DNA of 64,000 nucleotides from Antedon bifida (lineage: Eukaryota; Echinodermata; Crinoidea; Comatulida; Antedonidae). Below the pieces are notes generated by a model. That model saw only the letters and a list, made by a program, of their open reading frames with translations. It searched no databases and was not told where the DNA came from. The DNA lies in assembly GCA_963402885.1 (NCBI GenBank), contig OY727093.1, positions 1,116,001 to 1,180,000 of the forward strand, in the 5' to 3' direction. Below are positions 42,801 to 57,800 of this stretch, piece by piece. The stretch's first letter is position 1, and each line of letters begins with the position of its first letter. A program made the position numbers and the translations under genes.

Positions 42801-45800
42801 GCAAAATGTAGGCAGATAGATTGTGAATGAATGCGTACACAGTATCAGCGGGAGGTGTTATTCTGCACACTTGAACTTCTTTAGGCTATACACATCTTAA
42901 ACATCAAATTTCAATTAAGGTAATGGGTCAATTGAGGTCAAATCAGAGGGTTCAAATCTACAAAACATCGTTTAATATCTTTGTCAATATGTACTACACA
43001 AAAACACAAAATATGGATTTCAAAACTGTTGTACACACAGTTATAATAGGAGACATCATAGGGAGTTTCCGGTCAGAAAAAATAAAGATTATATAAGCAT
43101 TATTTACATTCTATTTAAAGTGTAGCATAACAATTTTTGTTTGTTTTTTGAAGTAGCAAAAATATTTATAATTTAGATTTAATGGCACTAAATGCCCCTG
43201 ACCGTTACATGACCCTTGAATATCGTTTTCATAATGACTATATATTTGTACAGTAAACTACTATTAATCGATTTTTTTAAATAAATTTCGTATTCTATTG
43301 TTAAACTTTTCATAATTTTTATTTTTGCATATATTTTTCTCTATTGTTGGCTTAAGTGATTATACTTGATCACACGAAGCTCTTTGAAATATTGAAATAA
43401 ACGATCATTTGCTACCGGGAAATTTTATTATAAATAATAAACAATTAAAAACAATGCCCTTATATTGAAGCTCGGTTACTCTATTGTCACAGTATTTGAA
43501 AAGTTGTTAAATCAACTAACTTTTACAAATAATATAACAGAAATAAGAACATCTTGAGACTGATGAAACACATGAAAAAGAGCATTCGAGTCTGATGATG
43601 AAAATGAACTCCTTTTGTGTCGTGAGGAATACACGACAAATTCAACCAACCAAGAATATTCAACCAAGAATACAAAGCAATAGCGGCTTCAGATGTCATA
43701 AAAAGACTACTTACCAGTACTTAAAAAATCAGTTTTCTAAAACTAGAACACATTATTCCCATTGTCTAAATGCAGTAATCCTATACTCCTTTGTAATTGG
43801 TCACATTAAGAAATCTAGTGTAATGCACATGTTATACTTGCAACGTCCACTCACAAAATGGCAACCAATGCAGACAATAACAACAACGCCGACTGTTGTA
43901 GATTTTTATTTTATTGTTCAAGTGATATTCTTTGTGGTTAAGGTTGATTGAAGATATATCTAAAATGTTCTCACGCTTTCATTTTAGGATTTTATATTCA
44001 TCCAAATAGACATCTGATAAAATGCTCTGATAAATGATAAAAGATCTAAATACTGATCTGATCTCGATTGATTCATGCATATCAGAAGATCTTTACTATA
44101 CCATTAACTTTCCATTCAAAATAATACATATGTTCATTTTAAAAACTTTAATGGCTCTCAACCACTGACTACTGAGCAATCACAAATGCCACACTGTTTG
44201 AATGCAATATACTAAATATATGAATGGCTTATTATCATGAGTGATTGAGCATTCAGGGGTGATACACGAAGTTCAGTGTAAAACTAACTCACTAGAGATA
44301 TCTGTAATCGTTTGGCGACGAGAGTCTTCAGTATTTTTAATGACACAAAAGTGCAACATAATTTAACCTTTTTTTGCTCAAATGATGTTAATAGTTCTAA
44401 TAGTACCATATTATCATAAATGTGTTACAATTTGCATGAAATATTGATGAGTCAGACATCAAAGAATATGAAACGAAAGGATAATTTCTCTGAAAACTAA
44501 ATTATTTGATTAATAATTTGTCAGTATTTATGTCAACATATTGCTTTTCGTTTCTGGTAACATGTTGGAAGGGGGAAAAGGTTGTTCAGCTGTTATATTT
44601 GTTAGTGGTCCTAGACATGTAATTCCCTTCTTAAACTATATCTGTGTTTGGTTCAGTTGCTTTCTCGTATAAAGTTTACTGTGAATGATACTACAGTGGT
44701 AGACCCAGATTGAAATGAACCTACAAAAGTACAATTGCCACACACGGTTGTCAGAGCAGGTAGACAGAAACACCTGCAGCAAATCACCTGAGCACACCTA
44801 CAGGCAACATTCTATTTACTATAATCCGACATACAGTAAATTGAATGTTCAACTCATTCTCAATGAATAATACTAATCTCCAAATACTTTACTCGTATAT
44901 AAGATGTTAAACTTTCATTTGGTTCATCATGGAATTATTGCAATACTATTTTTATGAGTTCTACTGATTAGCTCTATAAACAATGAAAGTATGATAAGTT
45001 CATAATAATTTATACCATATTTGTAATCCATAAGTAAATTTCTATATGACTAAATACTAAGAATTGTTCAGCGCTTAGAGCCCTGAATTTTGCGCTATAA
45101 AAATTGAACATTATTATTGTTATTAAGAATGATTTTTCATCTATAGCTGCACCCCTTTTATTGATATCACTAATACAAGTCATTGATTCAGAAGGAGGAG
45201 TTTGAAGGAGGGAGGAGGAGGGGAACCACATCATCCAATTCTTCTTCGTAAACACTATTTACCATTCTGAAAATGAAATATTGGTATTTCAACCAATAAG
45301 TAAGCCACTGAACTTATACAAATCAACATACTAGTACAATAATTGATTAGCTAGCAATTAAGGCAAGAAATACAAGTACACATGAGTGAAGCAATTTAAA
45401 AGGACACCTTCTAAACAAAAACCCAATATTAATTAACAAGCAAGAAAGAATAATAATGTTCACAATAGTATTACTGTAGCTATTTTGCATTAATTAAACA
45501 TCTTAAGTAGCTTTGTGTTGTTAAGACAATGTTTTAAACAAAGTTTGTTGTATTTAAGGAAAATTAATTATAAAAGATTATCAGTGTACATCCATGGAGA
45601 AATATAGAACGTTCCTATCCAGGGGACACTAGACTACACTCACTAAGAGGAATCTTGATTATCAGTGTACATCCATGGAGAAATATAGAACGTTCCTATC
45701 CAGGGGACACTAGACTACACTCACTAAGAGGAATCTTGATTATCAGTGTACATCCATGGAGAAATATAGAACGTTCCTATCCAGGGGACACTAGACTACA

Positions 45801-48800
45801 CTCACTAAGAGGAATCTTGATTATCAGTGTACATCCATGGAGAAATATAGAACGTTCCTATCCAGGGGACACTAGACTACACTCACTAAGAGGAATCTTG
45901 ATTATCAGTGTACATCCATGGAGAAATATAGAACGTTCCTATCCAGGGGACACTAGACTACACTCACTAAGAGGAATCTTGATTATCAGTGTACATCCAT
46001 GGAGAAAAATAGAATGTTCCTATCCAGGGGACACTAAGACTACACTCACTAAGATGAGTCTTTCCAATGAAACGAAGGGGAAATGGGTTTTCTCATATTT
46101 AGATGACACGTACCCTATTCATTAAGGGGAGACTTACCCATGAAATGAACAAGGAAAAGTAGGTTTTAAGACAGCTAACTAATATTCTATCCACTTAGGT
46201 CCTGAGATAATGTCCCTTTAATTAGGTTTCTACTGTATAACTACTTAAAAGTCTATATCATTTCAAGAAATATATAGATAGTATTCATATCTAGAAATAG
46301 GCAAGTATAAAGAAGTGATTTTGTACTCTGCGTATTAATGACGAATGACAATTTGGAAACAAATTACATATTTTCCCAATGGAATCAGTGAATTTTCACA
46401 ATAATTACTACTCTCCCATTTTTGCATAATTATAATAAATATAAATATTGGAATTTCATAGTTTATGACTTCAACATCTAGAACATAAACCATGATACAA
46501 GAAATAGTACACAGAAAAGGTAAACTGACCTAAATATTTTACAGATAAGAATTTATGAATTATCAAAACAATTTTAATTAAACTAATAATTAATCATAAC
46601 AGATCTGAAAATAAAGTATATAAATAGTAGTATTCGCTTAAATATAAATTGAATAATACCACAAACTTGCGATGTGTAGGTCAAAACAAAATAAACGAAA
46701 GCTGGTGCATTGGCATATATCCAAATGTATAAGTGTAATTCCAAAACATTCTACGTACTTTACAGGTTCATTCGTACGTGATACCGCATTTCTTTCGTCC
46801 GTTCGCGCACCAAACAATGTTGACATTAATTTCTCCAGGTCATCCATCTTTTTATCAAACTCCTTCACTCTTGTTCGGAAACTTTCATCCATCTTGGTTG
46901 AGTATCCTCCACCAGACAGGACTGTTCAAATGGAATTCTCCTACCAAATATGAAACCTTACACGAGAAAATAATACTTAGACAAGCTGATCATTGCACAT
47001 CATTATAGCATTCTTAACTGCAGCAGGTTGAGATATTACAGCATGGACGAACACTTGGTGTAAGCCAATCGATGGGACTAGTTTCTATAAATGCTTGCCT
47101 ATGTTCACTTTCCGCTCAACAAAGAGGTTTTTTACTCAATTTGATTAACTCTACTTGAGAAAGCGCATGGTTCCAGGCTGTCTATATGAATACACATCAC
47201 AAATTCATACTGTTTTCTTTGTGTGTTCTGCCTCCGGGATAAATACAGGCAGGTATGATAATCGTCTTGCTTACTAAAAGGTAGACTACTAAGCATTAAG
47301 ATATGTACATCATTAAGAAACCACTAAATAATGTATGAATAATTTACATTCATACCGAACCATAACACCGTAACACTTTGCAAATTCCGACTCATTTACG
47401 CAGAATTAAGACGTTATGATTGGATGGTTTGTTTCGATCAAATTGTTTTCAATCATATAGCAGACAACCATAGATATTTCATCCCAATTAACTTTCAATC
47501 AAGGTAAATAAAATTATTAGGACAACGACCACCTTTAGGATGTGACACGATCACCTTCAAACTATTGATTCTACTTCATGTATGTAATATGATAATACTA
47601 ATTCAATAGTTTAAAGCTCAGGTACAGGCATGAATTTTAAATATAATATTTGGTTAATTGTACATAAATCAAATATTTGTAACAGAAATCAAGACGAAAA
47701 AACATGAATTTCCCTTAAATATGGCCAAATACAAAATTTGGCAAAATTCTTCCATAAAAACCAGGAAGACTTTTTTTCAGTAGTTAGGTAGTTAACCTAA
47801 TGTAATAACATGTCTGGTGACTCCCTAGAAGGTGAAAAAAGATGGTGGATATACGGTGGATAATTTTTGCTATAGCATGAAAATAAAAAGCTGAAGTTGA
47901 ATAAAAATACCAGAAATGTAATATTCAAGTTATATTACCTATATTTAGTTATCTGATAAAATTTTTTACCACACCGTTTATTTTTCATAGCTTTTTAAAA
48001 TGCCTCTCTATTTACAAAATTTGTGTACAAAAGAATAGAGATTTTACTGTGTAATTTGAACTATCCCCCCACTGATAAGAAAGTGCTTATTTTCAACAAG
48101 CTCGTGTAACACAAATAAAATCCCAAAAATTATGAAACATAGGGGAAACTATAGATCGATAATTATTGGAATGTATGATCAATAGAAATTTTTTGCCCGC
48201 ACCTGGCCTTTAAGTTATAAATGTCACTAAAACTAATATTATTTATAATATTTATTAAGACTGTATTATTGATTACAGGACAACTACATTGAATGGTATT
48301 AAGTAAGAGACCACTCTGAAAAATCACTTCGTACACAATGTTTCAGTTTTGAATCTGCATTCTTGTCAAAACAGATTACATACAGGTAAACATTTCACTC
48401 ATGTAAAAATAACTTCAAAACCATAGAAACTCATTGATTGACAGATGACAGGTGATAGACAGGAAATATTAAACCACAAGAATTTATCAAGGACCAGACA
48501 CCTTCAGAAAATGATAAAACAATGGTATCCTACCAGCCAAGCTAATCTATCAAAAGCCTGACTCCAGAGGGTGTATACCAAGAAGATGATTGAAGACAAA
48601 TTGTTGAGAGATGTGGACAGGCTAACATAAGATATTGAACATTTTATTCAGCATACAAAATACAGTATTCTCAAACTGTGTCCTACTGTAGTATGTTTCT
48701 ATCATAGATACAGGATCACTTGTTTTCTTTAAATCATTTTTTTTTCTCTCCCGAGTCTAATACAGAGAATACTATCTCAATTATTAGTTTACTTCCTCTT

Positions 48801-51800
48801 GGAATCTTTTGTCTGGAACAAATTGCCGACACAAAATCCCTTGTATCCTGTGGTACCCCAACTGTTAGTCCAGATTAAATGTGATTTCTTTGTTTCCCCT
48901 ATGATTTATTTCTCAATTGATAAAACTGAACAATTCTTCCTTAGTTCTTCTCTCTGATGAAACCACTCCAAGCACATGTCCCATAAGAATATCTTCTGAC
49001 CACTCACTGATTGCAACATGAACCTCATCTGACGACCACTCAATCAAATGTCCTAAAGATCTTTTGACCAACTCAATCAAATCAAATGCATGTGCTTTAA
49101 TCAATATTATTATTATTATTGATTTTTTCTATATTATTAATGTTTATGTAAATACACTTTACTTAATAAATTACAAATTAATAATTCCACTTGTTCAAAA
49201 TCAATCTCAATTGTAAAAGTAAACAAAATAAACAAACATATCTTTTTTAATTCTGATACATTATCATATTATGTCAAAGTTTATAAATAGAATATGTTAA
49301 TCAATCAATAAATCACCAGACTCCAGTGTGTGAGATGATAAGGACGATGGTATTCTCTCCTTTACACCAATATCCTTCATCTTACTTTACCTAAGTTCTT
49401 TCCTAACTAATATTAACCCTCACTATCCTCCTCTCAATTACAATGTTCTACTTCACTCACCTTTCTTTATTACAACTACCCAAATTTCTATCCTCTTTCT
49501 CAATCATATCGTCCAAAAAAATATCTAAAGCTTATTCCTCAAGAAACAACTTTGAAAGTAATGATCTAAGCTTGCTAAATTTGGAACAAAAGTGATGTGT
49601 GCTTCCAAAGCACACCAATTAGCAATACAATAGGGAGTTATAAAAACTCACTCTGCACCCTATAACCTGGCCTTCAAAAACACTTAAAACACTGTATAGA
49701 ATTACACCTTAAACCTTTTATATAAATCTAATTAAAAAGTAGAAAACAATATTTTAGTTCCTTGAAGATGAAACAATTGACAACTTGTTCAACACAATAC
49801 TTTTATTATTTCAGGTAAATAACTGTATTTTGTAAATTGAACATAAAATACATACATAAAAATAACAATACATGAATGTATATCAAATATTAGTAAAATA
49901 GTCCAAATAACTGTGTACCATATAGTATAGAAATCAATTCTTCAAAACTTATTTTTAATACTAAAAAAATTTACAATAAACCCTACATACCACCAACAGA
50001 TTTCAGTCAATATTCTGTTAATATAATTCCATAGCTACTGCTATGCACCTGTTTCCAAAAAGACAAAATGTGGTGTTCCAATGTGCTTCCTGAGTTACCA
50101 CAGACGGTTAATAAATCATCACATTCCCAGCTTAGGCCTAGGGATTGTGGGATAAAGTAGCAATGATGCTTCTGCTGTTACACTCAGCTTTCCACAGGAT
50201 CATTATCTAGCTAAATCAACATATTCCCGGCTTAGGCCTAGGGATTGTAGGATAAAGTAGCAATGTTTGCTAGGATATTACAGGCTAATGTGCTATTCTA
50301 ATGACTTCACCCATTAGTTATTTTTGATCTAGCAACATCTGGAAATCTTCATGTTAAAACACTTTCCAACCAATTGCAAATGAGTAAATAAAATACAAGG
50401 TCTTTTAATGGCTGCCTTTAATTAACCATTGTCTGTAGTTTTTTAGTCTTAACAGTCAGCCAATCAAATGCTGTGAATTCATTCAATAAACAAACTTAAA
50501 ATCACTGTACAGTGTTGCCAATACAACTAAAATTCAACATCTGGGCTACATTTTTAATCCATTAAATTGCTCTTTTATGTAAATTACTTTATTTTAAAAC
50601 AGGGTTGAAAGAGAGTGGATGTGAAAAATAACAATACAAACTTATGCCTTTGTCTACCTGTAAAGTTGGTTACTCATACAACATTACCAAAGGCACCACT
50701 AACCTACTTACTCCACGTAAACAAAAAAGTTGTTAATCGCCTATAACAAAATGAGGTAGTACTATATGATAAGTCTTGATGACTTACTTTATTCAAATGC
50801 TTGTAAATTTCTATCAAAGAGCTTTGAAATGGAACTTTTCCAGTTAATTTTACCGTTTCATTTTCTCAGCAAAGGAGAAAACAATTGTCAGGGCTATATC
50901 CGAATGGAGACGATCACCAATTTTTCTGTACATGGTCTTATAAAAGTAAAGACTATGTCTTATATTTATATCAGCTTCAGAGATAGAATTCTTTTGTAAG
51001 CCAATGCATAGAAGGTGCACTGTGTAGAGGTCAACATCCTAATCTGAGGGTTTTATCAATTTTATGTGACAAATTTTAAACATATGACATTTGGTATTTG
51101 AAATGAGTGACAGGCCTCACCTAAATACATGATATCAAGACTGAGTAAACAAACATACCAAACCTCTAAATAATCACATTGGAATGTTATCCTGAAATTG
51201 TGCCACATTGGAAATTAAGTAGGGCTTAAAGTTAAGTACAATGAAAAAAAGAAGAGGCTTGTAAGAAATCCAATACTGTACAATATATCTATCCATTACT
51301 ATTAGCTAAAAGTAACAAAAACTTTTACTGTTTTAAGGAACTGTGACGAAATACAGATTGAAATGCACAATGCCGTTTGCTGGGTGGAGGGAGTGGAAGT
51401 AGAGAGGGAGAAAGATACTGTGGAAGAAAGACAACATGTCATCTACAGAAAGAAACACAAATTGAAGCTGAACAAATTTGCATAAATAGCAAAGAAAAAA
51501 TATTTGTTTGCAAGAATTTGTGAAAAGGAGATTTTCATACTGGGAACGTACATAAAAAATTCAACAATTATGCCATTGTTTGATTGATAAAAATTATATT
51601 ATAGAAATGTCAATAAACATTATACTGCAATAAATGACGATATTCAGCAGATTACATCTAGTATTATTTAGTAGACATCTGTGCTTAATTTCACAGGATG
51701 TTAACATGCTGGGGCCAGTTATCATAAGTGGGATCTCAGTACCAATCTTAGCACCAGAAGTTCAGTCTCCTGATCTCTATGGGGACTAACAAGGTACCCA

Positions 51801-54800
51801 CCACAAAGTTCAATAATGAGCTTTGGTAAATGATCTGCAATATCTGTATACCTATTCTCAACATGAAAACCTAAAGTATGTTCACACAGAGTCTGGATTC
51901 TGGTCTGGTGGCCAGATAAAAAAATCTCTAAAATGGACTCAATCCCAATTCTTACAAAAGGTGCGTAGTTGAGTTTCTTCGAATCTGTTTTCCACTGAAA
52001 GGTGCAGTGTGACTGAGCTTTATTTCCAGAGAGTAGATACTGTATTTAAACAGGCTCAAATGAAAAATTTGATAATGTTGTTACAAAAGAAAAACTGATC
52101 AATATTAATGAATGTATATAACATCGTAATCTTATATAATGTTAAAATACATCACATTGATGTTAAGATACACATCACATTCATTGCGATGAACTTATGT
52201 TTCGGAATGTACAGTTGCGATGTTTTCATGTGAAGTCACAAGGTCATTACTGATACCATCGTACACTTAAGTACAGTCACTTAGGTATAATCTCAACAAC
52301 TAGGCTCCATGTACGTGCTTTCCAACTTTATGTTTGTATGCATCTTTACAAGTAAACATGTTAAAGTGGGATGAACAGAAGGCCAAACACATTACTTATA
52401 TAAACTTGGTTCACATGGGACTGGTATCCAGTAGATTAGTCAACAGACTGTAAAATTAATGTGAACCATTAAAATATACCTAGAAGGGCTAATTATAACA
52501 TACAAGCATTTTAAGATAGTCTGATAATCAACAGGACCAATCAATACCATAGCATCTAATAATTATAGAACTCTTAAATACAGTGAGAATACAAAACATT
52601 CTTACAAGAAATCCTGCTGATGCGTTGCCAAGCAACCCTAAAGTCGTTCACCCTAACATCCCAGTGGGTCTAATACCAAAATGAAGAAATCGTTTACGTG
52701 AAATTACAAGTGGCACAAACCGAGGATACAAATAGGATACAAGCGTATTAAATACAGTTTGCATAAGAAGTAAATTAAATTCACTATTGAATTTAGCAGA
52801 TATTATATCGCAGGGTGTGTGATCAGTTTACGCAGGAGTCAGCACTTACTATGATTCAATTTCAATGGACACTCACGATCACTGCTTACATGTTTGTACA
52901 AATTAATTCTACTGTATCATGTTGATTTTGGATGAATTCAGGTCGCCAACGTACTATGGATTTACTGTATATCACGAACCTAAAGTAACCAAGAGACATG
53001 TAGCAAATAATCCAAATGTCTTTGTCAAACAAAAACTTGACTTTGAACAATGAGTTTTTGTATACTTCATTCAATCTTTTTCATCAAAAAAAGTTCATAA
53101 GATATAGAGGGCAGTACACAAATCCCAATTGGTGTCTGAGAACCAATACTAACAAATTAATAAACAATAAATTTAAAAAAGTAATAATTTAATAACAACT
53201 ACATTTAGGTAGTGGGATATTATTACTTTTAAAATATTAAATATTGTTTTATTTATTTATAAAATATTTTGAAGAAATAATTTTGAACAAACAAGCTCTT
53301 TTGCGACATTCCTATTCAGGGGATATCCCTAAAGGAACACCCTTATTTAGAGAACACTTTTGTATGTCCTAAAGGTGTCCCCTAGGTGTTCTACTCTACT
53401 GTATAGTAAACTATATAATCAGGTTCTATAAATAGAATGCCCTTTTCTGTCAAGATGATGTCATTATTATCACCAATAGCATGTGTTGAAATGTGTTGCA
53501 CTTCCAAGTATTTCATATAGGAATGTCATTACATTAAAGTAAATACTCTCATCTACCAACTTCATCTGTCTTCAGTAGCTTTACAAACTATACAACAATC
53601 TCACCAGCATAGATGCTTAAATAGTAAGAATCAATTACAGCGTACTTAGCATAAATTCCCAGGTTGTTGGAAAAAATCTCTTTAAAATAATTGTCAAGAA
53701 TTTATTGATCACGTTGTTGTTGAAAATGCAAGACAAGCATAATTTAAATTGTTCAATTATCTTATACATCTAAAAATTCTGTAGATAAATGGAACCTGAT
53801 TTTTTACAAATCATATAAATATCTAATTTTCTAAATAGAATGATAATATTGATGGTGTTAAATGGTAAAGAAGTATGATAACCATAATAATGATAAAGAC
53901 GACGATTATGATAATGATTGCAGTATGATGATGACATCACAACATTGTAATGAATTGTTACAATCATAAACATGACAATTATGATAAACTTAAGTCTATC
54001 CATCAATGTAATAACAATAGTACTTGGTCCTGAAGTAGGCCCACGGAGAAAATCTTTCAAGAACCCATCTCCCACTTAAACAATTATAAAACTAATGGAA
54101 GGCAGATGCAAACACATCACACTGTGGTACATAACATGTGCATGAGTGAATCTGTATGTCAAGCATGGCTCCAGAGAGCTTCAAACAAACAAATGAGCTA
54201 GCCTAGGCTCCTCAGGTCGAGCTCCCACTATGATAAGACCAGGCAAGGATGAGGTTAAACAAAGATATCAAAATTGTTCTAATAGGAGTGCACAGACTCC
54301 TGCCGTGTATTTTTTTCGACAATACGGAAAACAGACAGTGGAATCTTTGAATCATTAATAAATATCTGTGAAACATAAGATATCTTACAAAACGGTTCTT
54401 ACAGGTTAAATAATACAGAGCGAAATCTGTATTAAAATACAGTATGCACTCTGTTTAGTGTTTTATGCTTTTAAAGAAAAATATCTATAAGTATGCAAGA
54501 AATACAGTATGCACTCTGTTTAGTGTTTGTATGCTTTAAAGGAAAAATATATATAGATATGCAAGAGGTTTATTAGCCATTTGAATGGCAATCTTTTTAC
54601 TTTTCAAGTATATTTCACTTCTAGAAACGAACTACTCTTGATAGATTTGAATGAATCCATGTAGATATCTATACAAGTATATTTCATATCAAGTTATTCT
54701 AGAAAATAACATCTAATATATGCATCCTGATACATTATTACTAAAATGAAAAACCTATGTTAGAGATCCATTTGAGTACATTACTTCTCTCTCGTCCTAC

Positions 54801-57800
54801 TCAAGCTAGAAGACTAAACTTTGATCAATTAACAAAAGTGGTTCATGCATGTAAAATCGGAAACATAAGCCATCTGCGGTAAACATTCATTTATAGAGTG
54901 GACGGCGGTTTAAGCCAGCTCATCCTAACTCAACCTTTCAAACTGTTGAACCAGAACTAACAACTAAAACAAGGTGATGATAAATGAAATAAACATTTCA
55001 ATCCTTGCCTGGGAAAGTAACGCAACTCTAGAAAATGTTTCTGAGAAAACAGCCATTCTATAAAAAGATAAGATAAAAGGTTCTTTTTGACAAAGTTAAT
55101 CCATTTTTTTATAAAAAAAGAAAAGTGTTGTTGAGATAGCTAATTATTTTAATTATACCAAACATACCAAATCCAAGTTAAAAAATAAAAGTTTGCCTGA
55201 ATTGATTATACAAATTACCTGTAGAGTTTTCGCCTGCGAGAAACAATCCCCAGCATGTTTAGGAAACGTGAATGGGGGTTGCCCTCTGACCCCATGCTGC
55301 TTGTTCTGCACAAATATATCCAGAGAGAGGTCGAACCATAAAAACTAAGAACTACAACTAAAGTGCAGGATTTAAAAGACGGCTATATTACTCCAAATTG
55401 TGGAATTTGTCTTGTAATCCAGCTAATATTCTATGTAATACTAATCCATGGGAGATGACCGAACCGCTTGTCTTGTACAACTCACTTGGCTCCAATTTTC
55501 TCATAATTTACAGTACCTCCACAGGAACTGGACTAGTTCATTTCACTGCAGGTAAACTTATTTAAATGCTCCTTGTAGAATTTTACTATGAAAACATACA
55601 CTGTGTTCAGTCCACAGGGTTTACCACCTCTTCAGCATTGGGGGCCACTCAAGAATATGGAATATTCCATTATATATTGGGTGGAAATAATCATATCAAC
55701 ACATTAATTTTAATCATATCTACAATTAACACATTAAGTTTGATTCTATATCCCATGTTTGTGTTTCTGTTCTTACCTACTCAGCTAAAGCTTAGTAAGT
55801 ATTTAAATTATATTGATGTTGCTGAATATCAAATGTATTATTTCCAAATTTTTGCAACATAATTAATGAGGACAGTCATGGATGTGAGAATATATAATTT
55901 AATTGAAAACACACTTATTTCCAAGCTGCATTTAATTTTTGTGACCATTTTTCTTCATAAAAGGTTCTATTTAAATATTTCATGATTTTAAAACAACAAC
56001 ATTTTCCAAAATTAGTAAGTAATTATTCAAAACATTTGTAAATAAAAGTTGTAGTAAAAAAGTGTAATCTTTAAATCCAGTGCATTACGTTCATAAACCC
56101 TTATAAGACCCTTAATACTGCACCAGCCAATGATAATAAACAGCTGACAAGAAAACATCTAGTCAGAGGCTCAAGTCCCTGATCAAGCTAAGAATAAACG
56201 CTTAACATCAGTTCACATTCTGAATCTTAAAATGTTAATGCTTAACATCAGTTCACATTCTGAATCTTAAAATGTTAATCCTATCAGAGATTGTATGATT
56301 TAAAAATAGTTTGTTCAACTGAACCTAGGACATATATCTGTGTGATAAATCTGTGTGATTAACTCTGTATAAATTGATTGCTATTAATAAATGTTCGCTA
56401 TAATAATACGGTAATTAACTAATTCCGCTAAAAACTTATTCATTTTTCAATGTTGTGAACAGGAATATTCCTCTCGAAGAGGATGGGGCATTTTTACTAA
56501 TAAGTTTGATAAAATGAAAAAAAAAAAGATATTCCTTTTATATTAATTTTAATACGAACCTATTCATCGAGAAAAGAGTCGCTATCCAATCAAATTTGAA
56601 CGATACCATAAAAGCTCTTGTGGTCTAATGGTTATAATATCTACATATCAAGCAGAATGTTCCAAGTTCGAATCTTGGGCAGTTTAGAATATTTTCTATG
56701 TATGTAAATGTTTATATATTTCTAATGCCATCTAAATGTATGAATACAAGAAGTCCTTCACAGACAATATGATAATGCCGTTAGGCTAGCTTCCCTAAGG
56801 AGGAATAACTGCCGACACTGTACATTGTAAGAGCAATTATTAGCTGTATAAGCTAGGCTCAATGGATGTGAAATCTTCTATCTACTTCCTCTCTGTAATG
56901 TCCCTTGCCTATCATTGTTATTGAAGCTGAGAACATTTGTTCAATTTTAATTGACTGCCACTACAGTAGGGTGGATCTTACACTATGGTTGTAAACAGCA
57001 ATACTATCTTAGTAGCTTTACTCTAGAATAGGCTACAACAATGCTTTTTTAATGTTTATAAATTTGCCATGTTTTAAGACACATCCGTTATGAAACACCC
57101 CAATTATGAGGACACTGGGTTGGGTCCTGAACGGCTATAAGAGGTTCTATTGTATCTGATAACATGTTTACTACAAGTATAGAAATAAAGCATTCAATTA
57201 AATCTTAACTATATTCTAAATATAGCAGTACTTGTACGTTAAATATTACACTATAGTTCATGAGAATCAACAGTGAATAATCTAAAATAGTTTATTAATA
57301 TATTAAAACAAACTAACGTAAAGATCAAAACAAACCTTTTCCCTATAAATTTAAATGACTTCACCTTTTTGAGAAGTTAAAAATCCATAACATCACCTAA
57401 ATCTTCCAACACGTCATGAAATAGCAGATTTATCAAAATAACACTATCAAAAATGTATCAACTTGTACCTCATGTATTAAGCAAAGCATATGGAATAGGA
57501 TTCCTCAGAAAACAGACTCCTTTCAGCAGCAAAATGATAATTATCCTAAAAATCACATAAAGCATGAACAACTAAAAGTTATAAATGTCCAAATACTTCA
57601 TAAACTGAAAGAAAACAACGTACATCAAGATGATTCTTGTAGAAACACAAAGTAAAGCGTGTGTTGCACAAACATCAGACCAACTTTCCTATAAGCTTAC
57701 TCATGGTAACATATTGGCTATATAATGAGAAGAAATGCAATTAGCAAACAAAAGCTTTTGTTTGTTTTTACTGAACCTACCCAGATAATCTGCTTGATTA

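Noticed and set aside
43595..43951. Plus-strand frame of 118 codons
   Set aside because: Low-complexity translation with no recognisable domain and no splice or promoter support; such frames are expected in AT-rich introns of this length.
45655..46125. Plus-strand frame of 156 codons with a 27-residue repeat
   Set aside because: Produced by the 81-bp minisatellite; same reasoning.
53770..54075. Minus-strand frame MGDGFLKDFLRGPTSG...
   Set aside because: The apparent first Met is a GTG, the later part is simple ATG/ATT repeat sequence, and no donor or acceptor in a useful phase is seen.
56615..56685. Working tRNA gene
   Set aside because: Good T arm and A/B boxes, but no acceptor stem and no convincing anticodon arm; better read as a SINE head or pseudogene.
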